46,393 bases of DNA from Hymenobacter sp. IS2118 (GTDB taxonomy: Bacteria > Bacteroidota > Bacteroidia > Cytophagales > Hymenobacteraceae): the NCBI RefSeq assembly GCF_000715495.1, contig NZ_JNLX01000187.1, positions 1-46,393 on the forward strand, read 5' to 3'. Below are positions 32,625 to 39,500 of the stretch, one piece after another. Position 1 is the stretch's first letter. Each line of letters opens with the position of its first letter. The position numbers were made by a program, and so were the translations under genes. The notes under the pieces were generated by a model. The model had not been told where the DNA came from and did not search any database. It saw only the letters and a program-made list of their open reading frames with translations.

Positions 32625-33287
32625 ATGCAAAAGCTGAGGAAGACTATTTTTTTGGCAATGGTAGCACTGATTTGCCTATCGGCTGTTCCTCCCTGTTTGC
32701 CCGGAATCAACCTGGTTCCCATGTACGGGCGCGTAAAAAAGTGCCCCGAGCAGATAGCTGCCGACCAGCAGTTTTTTGCCTATTGTGAAAAGACATTCAA
32801 GTCCCGGCAGGAAGCTGCAGCCGCTTTTGCATCCCGGGGCTGGGACCATTTCTATGCCAATGAGCTGGATGTGTCTATGAAGCGCTTTAACCAAGCATGG
32901 ATGCTCGACAGCACGAATACCCAAGTGTACTGGGGTTTTGGAAATATTCTGGGCAAGCAAAGGCATTTCGCGGCGTCACGGTCGTTTTTAAGGTTGGCAA
33001 TAAGGCTTAATCCGACCAACGCGAAGGTTTTAAATGACGCATCCAATAGCTACATCAACCACTTCCTGGCTACGAAGAACTTCGCTGCCCTCGACACTTC
33101 GGTGCTGTACCTAAAGCAGGCAATTAAATTGAATCCCAAGCAGGCACGCCCCTACGCGGATTTGACCGCCGCCTATTACTTCTACTCACAACCCGATAGC
33201 GCCCGAAAATACCTGGCCATTGCTGACAAGTTGGACCCTGCGGCCGTGGATAAGCAGGTGCGGAAGAAGTTAAAAAATGCCAAGTAG
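32625..33287 (+). CDS. Secreted or lipid-free TPR protein
   Basis: Protein of 220 residues with a signal-peptide-like N-terminus (MQKLRKTIFLAMVALICLSAVPP). After a short region with KKCPEQIAADQQFFAYC come tetratricopeptide-like helices: ASRGWDHFYANELDVSMKRFNQAWMLD, VYWGFGNILGKQRHFAASRSFLRLAIRLNP and LDTSVLYLKQAIKLNPKQARPYADL. TPR proteins scaffold other proteins; partner unknown. Two Cys near residues 40 and 54 could form a disulfide. Base composition is more AT-rich than the neighbouring aconitase gene. It converges with the NmrA-like gene. Confidence 0.82.
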   Translation: MQKLRKTIFLAMVALICLSAVPPCLPGINLVPMYGRVKKCPEQIAADQQFFAYCEKTFKSRQEAAAAFASRGWDHFYANELDVSMKRFNQAWMLDSTNTQVYWGFGNILGKQRHFAASRSFLRLAIRLNPTNAKVLNDASNSYINHFLATKNFAALDTSVLYLKQAIKLNPKQARPYADLTAAYYFYSQPDSARKYLAIADKLDPAAVDKQVRKKLKNAK

Positions 33288-33325
33288 GAATAGTATCGCG
33301 CCTAGAGCGGCGTAACAGCAACTGC

Positions 33326-34195
33326 TCAGTTGGCTGTAGGCTTCAGGAAATCGGCCAGCACGTTGCGCATGGTTTGCGGGGAACGGCCCAGCAGAGTTTC
33401 CAGCGTGGGGTCTACGGCCGCGAAGTCGCCGCGCCGGGACGACCGAAACGTGCCCAGCAGCAGTTCGGCTACCGGGGCCGGCACGCCCCGCGCAATGGTG
33501 GCCTGCCGCCACTCATCGTCCGTCACCGTCTCGTGCCGGATGTCGCGTCCCGTAACTTCCGAAGCCAGGGCGGCGAGGTCGGCCATTGTTACGGCGGTGG
33601 CGGCGGTGAGCGGCGGGGTGATACCCTCAAAACGACCAGGCTGGGTCAGAATCAGCGCGTCGGCTTCGGCTAGGTCGGCGCGGGTAGTCCAGCTCACGGG
33701 GCCGTCTTCGGGCGTGCGCAGGATGCCCTCCCGCAGCCCGTGGCCTACCATGTGCAGGGCGCTTTCGGCATAAAAGCCGTGGCGCAACGAGGTGTAGGCC
33801 CCGCCCTGCGCGGCCAGCATGGCCTCGCTTGCAGCATGGTTCAAGGCCGGCTCAAAGAACGAATCGGGCCGCGCGCCCATGTGGCTGGTGTAGAGAATAC
33901 GGTCGGCCCCGGCGGCGTGGGCCGCCTCAATAGCGGCCCGGTGCAAGCGTCGGGCCTCTTCGCCGAGCTTATTGGCGGAGATAATTAACACCTGGCTAGC
34001 CCCCGCGAAGGCGGTTGGCAAGCGCTCGGGCTGCCCAAAATCGCCGGCTCGTACTTGCACGCCGCGCTCGGCCAGAGCGGTGGCTTGGCCGGGTTCGCGC
34101 ACGCTGGCTATCAGTTGGTTGGCGGGTATGAGGCGCAGCAGGTTTTCTAAAATGGCGGCCCCTAACTGGCCGTTGGCTCCGGTGATGACAAGCAT
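33326..34195 (-). CDS. NmrA-like NAD(P)-binding protein
   Basis: Atypical short-chain dehydrogenase of 289 residues. The dinucleotide loop MLVITGANGQLGAAILENLL is at the N-terminus, followed by RAGDFGQPERLPTAFAGASQVLIIS. The active-site Tyr/Lys pair of classical members is not evident; RILYTSHMGA occupies that place, as in NmrA and NAD(P)H:quinone oxidoreductase (QorB-like) proteins. It either reduces quinones or senses the NAD(P) state. It is the third gene of a likely operon with the luciferase-domain gene (45-base gap) and the AraC regulator. Confidence 0.9.
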   Translation of the reverse strand: MLVITGANGQLGAAILENLLRLIPANQLIASVREPGQATALAERGVQVRAGDFGQPERLPTAFAGASQVLIISANKLGEEARRLHRAAIEAAHAAGADRILYTSHMGARPDSFFEPALNHAASEAMLAAQGGAYTSLRHGFYAESALHMVGHGLREGILRTPEDGPVSWTTRADLAEADALILTQPGRFEGITPPLTAATAVTMADLAALASEVTGRDIRHETVTDDEWRQATIARGVPAPVAELLLGTFRSSRRGDFAAVDPTLETLLGRSPQTMRNVLADFLKPTAN

Positions 34196-34240
34196 GTTGA
34201 TGAATTTCTGGGAGTGACAATAATTGTGGTTGGGGCGGGG

Positions 34241-34663
34241 CTACTGGTTGCGGCCGGCCTGCAGGCGCTCCAGCAGCACGGCCAGCGGCTGGCCGTGCAG
34301 GCGCTCGTAATTGAGCCGAAACAGCCAGGTGGCGTGGTCGGCATCCGCAGCGGTGCGAATCCGGAACGTCACCCAGTCGCCGGGGCCTTGGCCGTACGGA
34401 AACGGACTGGCCAGGCGCTGGGCCAGTAGCGGCAGGCCCAGGCCGGCGGTGGTGGCCAGGTGCACTTCCCCATTCAGATGAATGTGGCCGAGCTCGGCTT
34501 CTCCCACGTAGAAATCGGCCCCGTCCACGCGGGTGCGGTCGAATAAATCCCAGTGGGTAGCGGAGATTATATCGGGCCACGTCCGAATGGCGGTGGCAGT
34601 TTGCTGGGCCGGTCCGGCCAGCACGGGCGCGGGCCGAATGGGTCCCTTAGCGGCTAATTTCAT
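34241..34663 (-). CDS. Luciferase-domain (DUF5519-like) protein
   Basis: Small cytoplasmic protein of 140 residues. The core VGEAELGHIHLNGEVHLAT, GDWVTFRIRTAADADHATWLFRLNYERL matches the pattern of the small domain named after the C-terminal part of some luciferases (PF17648), in which HIH and WV.F.I are conserved. No luciferase activity is implied; the domain's role in bacteria is unknown. ATG 34663 begins 29 bases after the AraC gene ends, and the NmrA-like gene follows, so the three are probably co-transcribed. Confidence 0.72.
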   Translation of the reverse strand: MKLAAKGPIRPAPVLAGPAQQTATAIRTWPDIISATHWDLFDRTRVDGADFYVGEAELGHIHLNGEVHLATTAGLGLPLLAQRLASPFPYGQGPGDWVTFRIRTAADADHATWLFRLNYERLHGQPLAVLLERLQAGRNQ

Positions 34664-34692
34664 GCGTTGGAACGGTAAATGAGGAGATAAAA

Positions 34693-35607
34693 TCAGTTGA
34701 ACGAGTTGCGGAAGGCCAGGGGCGAGAGGGCAGTTTTGGTTTTGAACAGCTTGCTGAACGACTGCGAGTGCCCGAAGCCCAGGGCGTAGGCAATTTCACT
34801 CACCGACAGCTCCGTCGTGGACAGTTGTTCCTTGGCCTTCTCGATAAGTCGGGCCTGAATGTGCTGCTGGGTACTTTGGCCGGTGAGGCCCTTGAGCAGC
34901 ACGCTCAGGTAGTTGGGCGACACATGGAGCTGGTCGGCAATGGCCTGGACGGTGGGTGGGCCTTGCCGGGCCAGCGCCTCGCCGTCAAAGCAAGCCGTGA
35001 GCAGGTCGTCCAACCGGCTGAGGAGTTGATGGTTGGTGATGTGGCGGGTGATGAACTGCCGCTGGTAATACCGCTCGGAGTACGTCAGCAGCAGCTCCAG
35101 CTGCGCCACGATAACGGGCTGGCTGAATGCATCAATCGGAGCGTGGTATTCTTGGCCGATGCGCTGCATGAGGTCGGTCAGCAAGTCTTCTTCTTTGTCG
35201 GAAAGGTGCAGTGCCTCATGCACCGCGTAGCTGAAAAAAGGGTACTGCCGGATGGTTTTGGCCAGCGGCGTGTGCCACAAAAAATCGGGGTGAATGAGCA
35301 GCAGCCAGCCCGAATGCCGCAGGGTTTCATCGGCTTCCACGGTCAGCAGCTGGCCGGGGGCCATAAACACCATCATGCCCGCGTCGAAATCATACACTTG
35401 CTGGCCGTATCGGAGCTTGCCGTTGAAATTCTTTTTCAGCGCAATGGAATAGAACTGGTTCAGCATCGGGGCGGGCGCAACATTGCCCGCGTAGGTAAGG
35501 GCCTCGAACCGGATAAGGCTGAGCAGGGGATGCTCCGGCTTGGGCAGGCCCATGAGCTGATGAAAGGCCGAGATGGAATCGACGCGCTGCGGCAGCTCGT
35601 TTTTCAT
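34693..35607 (-). CDS. AraC-family transcriptional regulator
   Basis: Regulator of 304 residues from ATG 35607 (MKNELPQRVDSISAF); an upstream start at 35682 would add 25. The N-terminal half is a cupin-like sensing domain (YGQQVYDFDAGMMVFMAPGQ near 85-105). The C-terminal hundred residues are the AraC double helix-turn-helix: VQAIADQLHVSPNYLSVLLK and LSVSEIAYALGFGHSQSFSKLFK, with the final TALSPLAFR in place of the usual G.SP..YR. It lies first in the three-gene set with the luciferase-domain and NmrA-like genes and probably controls them. Confidence 0.93.
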   Translation of the reverse strand: MKNELPQRVDSISAFHQLMGLPKPEHPLLSLIRFEALTYAGNVAPAPMLNQFYSIALKKNFNGKLRYGQQVYDFDAGMMVFMAPGQLLTVEADETLRHSGWLLLIHPDFLWHTPLAKTIRQYPFFSYAVHEALHLSDKEEDLLTDLMQRIGQEYHAPIDAFSQPVIVAQLELLLTYSERYYQRQFITRHITNHQLLSRLDDLLTACFDGEALARQGPPTVQAIADQLHVSPNYLSVLLKGLTGQSTQQHIQARLIEKAKEQLSTTELSVSEIAYALGFGHSQSFSKLFKTKTALSPLAFRNSFN

Positions 35608-35820
35608 GGCGCTGAAACTATGCTTTGGTGGCGAACAAAACGTTGGCAGAAGGTCCGCTTTTCTTGTTCGATTTTCTACCAACCAAAGGTCGGGAGTGCC
35701 CCGCCGCCCGGCGTAGCCAAATCGCAGTTTGTTGTAGCCATTTCTTGGTGCTGCCTGATGTAGGGGCTGCCTGCTCCCGGTAGGGTTTATTCTCGGAGTG
35801 GAATTCCGAAAAAGCTGCGG

Positions 35821-36567
35821 CTATTCGGGTAGCTGCCGGTTAGCTGCTTCCGCCGCGAAATGCCGCATGCGGTAGCAATTCATGGCCGTTTCGCCGAGCT
35901 GTTCGATGAGCTTGTAGTTGGCGATGGCGCCCACCGGGGCGCCGATGACGGGCACAAGCTGGGCCATTTTGGCGAGGTCGATGTAGTCGCGGTATTCCTG
36001 CTGGAGGGTGCGCCAGTCGAATTCGTTGACGTCGGCGGGCAGCGTGTGGCGGTAGCTGTCCCAGGCGGCGAGGCGGCGGTAGGTGTCGTTGCGGGTGTGC
36101 TGGCTGCTGAAAGCCAGCTGGAAAACGTGGAGCAGGTACAGCCGTTCGGCGTAGTCGCGCACGTCGTGGCCGTAGAGGGCGGCAATATCGAAGAGCAGCT
36201 TAAGCTTTAGGCCCATCAGCAGCGGGAAATCGGCCAGCCCGAGCAGGAAGCCGCCCGCGCCCGTCACGGCGCCTTCGGCCGAAGCGGTGTTGCGGTAATA
36301 GCGAATGCGGGTCCGCACGGCGATTTCGCGCTCCGGCAAGAGCACATCAGCCAAGGGGCGGCGGGTAATGTGCGTCGAACCAAACAAGGCCCCGCGCACC
36401 ATTTGCTTGATAGCCGAGGTGATGGCCCGGTGCACCCGCTCGGGCAGCAGGGCATTGAGCCGGAGTTGCACGCGCCGCGCCAGCCCATTCAGGAAGGACG
36501 GAGGACGCTGCATGCGCTGCTGCCAGACGTGCATTTCGGCGGAGGCAAGTTGTTCGGCAGGCGACAT
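35821..36567 (-). CDS. EcsC-family protein
   Basis: Protein of 248 residues in the EcsC family, named from the third gene of the Bacillus ecsABC locus; biochemical role unknown. A hydrophobic central stretch GAVTGAGGFLLGLADFPLLMG, followed by LKLKLLFDIAALYGHDV and later VPVIGAPVGAIANYKLIEQLGETAMNCYRMR, is diagnostic. The N-terminus is charged and helical. It stands alone, divergent from the Dph6-like gene. Confidence 0.9.
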   Translation of the reverse strand: MSPAEQLASAEMHVWQQRMQRPPSFLNGLARRVQLRLNALLPERVHRAITSAIKQMVRGALFGSTHITRRPLADVLLPEREIAVRTRIRYYRNTASAEGAVTGAGGFLLGLADFPLLMGLKLKLLFDIAALYGHDVRDYAERLYLLHVFQLAFSSQHTRNDTYRRLAAWDSYRHTLPADVNEFDWRTLQQEYRDYIDLAKMAQLVPVIGAPVGAIANYKLIEQLGETAMNCYRMRHFAAEAANRQLPE

Positions 36568-36692
36568 GGGCGGATAAGGGTTGATGGGCCCGCTAAGCTA
36601 CGAGGGTTGATTTCGGGAAGTTGACCACCGCCCGCGGTCCGGCGCCCGGGCGCCCGCGCAAAGTCCACGCTACACAGTTTCTTTGCCCGAAG

Positions 36693-37433
36693 ATGAAACA
36701 GCAGGCAATATTCAATTGGAGCGGGGGGAAGGACTCGGCGCTGGCACTCTACAAGGTGCAGCAGGCGGGGGAATTCGAGGTGTTGACCTTGCTCACCAGC
36801 ATCAGCGAAGCGTACCAGCGCATTTCCATGCACGGCGTGCGCGTGGCGCTGCTCGACCAGCAAGTGGCCAGCATCGGGCTTCCCTGCCACAAGCTGGTGC
36901 TACCCGAAATGCCCACCATGGAGGCCTACGAGCAGCAAATGACCACCACGCTTCGGGCCTTGAAAAGTCAGGGCGCCACAGTATCCATCTTCGGCGATAT
37001 TTTCCTGGCCGACCTGCGCCAATACCGCGAAGCGCAGTTGGCCCGGCTCAACCTGCAGGCCGCGTTCCCGCTGTGGGGCGGGCCCACTGCGGCGCTTATC
37101 CGCGAGTTTCTGGCCCTGGGCTTTAAAACCATTACCACCTGCGTTAACGAAAAATACCTGGACCAAAGCTTCGTGGGCCGCGTTATCGACGAAGAATTTC
37201 TGCGCGACCTGCCCACCGGCGTGGACCCCTGCGGCGAGAACGGTGAGTTTCACACCTTCGTCTTCGACGGGCCTATTTTCACTCAGCCCGTGGCCTTTGA
37301 AAAAGGGGAAGTAGTGTACCGTAAGTACACGCCCGCCCCCAAAACCGATGATTCCGGCTACGATTGTGCCGAAACCGACGAGCCCAGTCCGTTTGATACC
37401 GGCTTCTGGTACTGCGACCTGCTGCCCCGCTAG
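36693..37433 (+). CDS. Dph6-like PP-loop ATP pyrophosphatase
   Basis: ATP-dependent amidating enzyme of 246 residues. The PP-loop FNWSGGKDSALAL is at residues 7-19, and the family ending GENGEFHTFVFDGPIF is at about 188-203. Eukaryotic Dph6 amidates diphthine on elongation factor 2, but bacteria lack diphthamide, so the bacterial enzymes must have another substrate, unknown here. ATG 36693 fits the family start; the frame upstream is not conserved. It has no obvious partner genes. Confidence 0.9.
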   Translation: MKQQAIFNWSGGKDSALALYKVQQAGEFEVLTLLTSISEAYQRISMHGVRVALLDQQVASIGLPCHKLVLPEMPTMEAYEQQMTTTLRALKSQGATVSIFGDIFLADLRQYREAQLARLNLQAAFPLWGGPTAALIREFLALGFKTITTCVNEKYLDQSFVGRVIDEEFLRDLPTGVDPCGENGEFHTFVFDGPIFTQPVAFEKGEVVYRKYTPAPKTDDSGYDCAETDEPSPFDTGFWYCDLLPR

Positions 37434-37602
37434 CGCCCGGGACCAGACCAGTCCGGGCCCGGAAACGGCCGAATTTCAGCCATCGCAGCAGCTTCATGCG
37501 TAAGGGGCGCACATCTGTTTGTGTTGGCGTAAGCAGCTGGCAGCGGTAAATTGCCAACCTGTGCAAGCGTCCGCTATGTCGGCTCAATACCTTAAGTGAC
37601 TT

Positions 37603-38292
37603 ATGTCAATTCTCCTTCGAAAAATACTGAAGCCGATAGGCTATGCGGCGGGCACGCTGCTCGGCGTGGCCGGCCTGTATGTGGGCACCGCCTTCGTACT
37701 CTCGCGCATCACTGTGCCCAAAACCCAGCCCCAGGCTTCGCAGGATGTGCTGGTGTATCTGCATAGCAACGGTGTGCACACCGACATTGTCCTGCCCGTG
37801 AAAAGCCCACAAATGGACTGGAGCCAGCTGCTGCCCTACAGCGACATCCCGTCCGGCGACACCAGCCTGAGCTACCTGGCCTTCGGCTGGGGCGATAAGG
37901 GCTTCTACCTCGACACGCCCACCTGGGCCGAGCTCAAGTTTAGTACGGCCTTCGTGGCGGCGTTCTGGCTGGGCTCTTCGGCCATGCACACCACGTACAT
38001 GCCCAAGCTAGAGTCCGGCCCCGATACCGTGCCGCTCTACCTGAGCAAAGACGAATACGCCCGGCTTATCGCCTATATCCAGAAAAGCTTTCGCTATGAT
38101 GCCGCAGGCCGGCCGCAGCATATCGAGGGCCACAGTTACGGCCAAAACGATGCATTCTACGAAGCCCACGGCGTGTATAGCTTCCTCTACACCTGCAACA
38201 CCTGGACCAACAACGCCCTGAAAGCCTCCGGCCAGAAAGCCTGTCTCTGGACCCCCGCCGAATACGGTATTCTCTACCAATACGGCAAATAG
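37603..38292 (+). CDS. TIGR02117/DUF2459-family protein
   Basis: Membrane-anchored protein of 229 residues. One N-terminal helix (about 12-33: GYAAGTLLGVAGLYVGTAFVLS) leads into a periplasmic domain with the family marks HSNGVHTDIVLPV, FGWGDKGFYLDTPTWAELKF, SAMHTTYMP and YTCNTWTNNALKASG. The conserved Cys, His and Asn pattern suggests a hydrolase-like fold, but no activity is known. Single gene. Confidence 0.85.
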   Translation: MSILLRKILKPIGYAAGTLLGVAGLYVGTAFVLSRITVPKTQPQASQDVLVYLHSNGVHTDIVLPVKSPQMDWSQLLPYSDIPSGDTSLSYLAFGWGDKGFYLDTPTWAELKFSTAFVAAFWLGSSAMHTTYMPKLESGPDTVPLYLSKDEYARLIAYIQKSFRYDAAGRPQHIEGHSYGQNDAFYEAHGVYSFLYTCNTWTNNALKASGQKACLWTPAEYGILYQYGK

Positions 38293-38473
38293 TCGTTGCC
38301 GCCATAGGGCTTCCGCACCCAAACATGCAACTGTGCTTCTAATGATATAAAGCCCCTTTGGTGCCAGCAGATTTTCAGCATTTTCAACGTCTCACCTACA
38401 TTCCCAGGCGCTGGAAGCAGCTGTGCAAAATTTGACACAGAAGTCCTGTCGCTAAAGGCTTACAGTTTACTAT

Positions 38474-38722
38474 TTAATTGAGCCATACGTCAGCCACCTG
38501 CTCAAAGCGGTGAGCGGCGAAAGCCCCGTAAGGCCGTTCGGCGTAGAAGCCCAGTACGTGTACCTGGGGCTGGCCGGTGCGCACATGCGGCAGCACTCGC
38601 ACGGCATACACACGGCCGGCAGCGGGCCAGTCGCCTACATAGTCGGAAGGGCGCTGCGCGTCGTTCACGCAACGAGCAAACTGCTGGACGGGAAGCGGAG
38701 TGGGGAGCTTTACTTTTGACAT
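38474..38722 (-). CDS. Small conserved hypothetical protein
   Basis: Protein of 82 residues from ATG 38722 (MSKVKLPTPLPVQQF). Segments such as GRVYAVRVLPHVRTGQPQVHVLGFYAERPYGAFAAHRF look protein-like and orderly, with strand-forming residues, and I have the impression of similar small proteins in related genomes, though I cannot verify it. No domain is recognised. An exact -7 box lies three bases before the ATG, and an inverted repeat (38752-38784) lies just upstream, which supports real expression. Confidence 0.6.
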   Translation of the reverse strand: MSKVKLPTPLPVQQFARCVNDAQRPSDYVGDWPAAGRVYAVRVLPHVRTGQPQVHVLGFYAERPYGAFAAHRFEQVADVWLN

Positions 38723-38725
38723 GAC

Positions 38726-38733
38726 CAAAGATA
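38726..38733 (-). promoter_or_regulatory. TATCTTTG -7 box directly before a start codon
   Basis: Minus strand TATCTTTG matches TAnnTTTG exactly and is followed by GTC then ATG, so a transcript would begin at about the start codon. Confidence 0.45.
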
Positions 38734-38751
38734 CAAAGTTTACGACAAACT

Positions 38752-38784
38752 AAAAAGACTAGAAATATTATTTTTAGTCTTTTT
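38752..38784. repeat. AT-rich inverted repeat upstream of the small conserved gene
   Basis: Arms AAAAAGACTA (38752-38761) and TAGTCTTTTT (38775-38784) with a 13-base centre, about 20 bases beyond the -7 box. Could be an operator or a terminator-like hairpin. Confidence 0.6.
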
Positions 38785-39500
38785 CAAAGGTAATTGATTC
38801 AATTGGTGCAGTCAGGCATAAATATCCTGTGGGAATTGTCCATATACGCTAACGCTGGTGATGTGGATTTAAGGAATCGAAGAGAATAATTTACTAAATA
38901 AATTAGTAAAAGAGAAACAGGCCTGCTCTCGTAGACGTGGGTAGGTTTTCGGGCTTACATCGCTTCCGTATTTTGTCACTTCCGCTCTGCATCACTACGC
39001 GCGAACTGCTCCATTCCGGTCGGCTTGCTTTCAACAGCCGACACCTTGCTTCGCCTCATCGAGTATTCGGTCCCGCACATGGCTTCTAAGCTTCTAGCCT
39101 GCGCTAGTGGTAAGCCGGTAATTAGAGCCGACATCCACCCGGCAACTTAGTGGCCGCATAGTGTGGCAGCTATGGTCGCTGCACGATGCGGCGGTGCCGT
39201 GGGAACTCCTGGCCATTCAGCTGCTCAATCCGCCGAAAAGCTGCGCAGATACGGCTACGACATAAATAAGCGCAAACAGGCGGCCTTGCAGGGAGTGCAC
39301 CGGATACACAGCTCCAGACTGGCTTTGTGAGAGCGGACGCAGGTGCGCAAAGGCAAGCCGGCGACAGCAGACCAGCGCCAAGCAAATGCGTGGTCAAACG
39401 CCTGCATCAGGCACTCAGGTAAGCAGAAGCGTGCACAAAATTTCCGCAAATCGTTACGGAACAGACCCAAGCCGGCAGCTAAAAGCCAATGACTGACTAC
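38785..39500. other. Gene-poor interval of unknown nature
   Basis: No convincing reading frame on either strand. The left third is AT-rich and holds a perfect dyad TTTACTAA/TTAGTAAA (38890-38910). Further right is a 7-base hairpin (39019-39025 with 39036-39042) inside a stretch that looks structured when read on the minus strand. A decayed mobile element or non-coding RNA is possible; nothing is identified. Confidence 0.5.

Noticed and set aside
38284..38302. Small hairpin CGGCAA/TTGCCG at the end of the TIGR02117 gene as a terminator
   Set aside because: The stem is only six bases, overlaps the stop codon and has no T tract.
39170..39470. Short minus-strand frames in the gene-poor interval as genes
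   Set aside because: They are about 70 codons, Cys- and Arg-rich, overlap each other and show no start signal or known motif.
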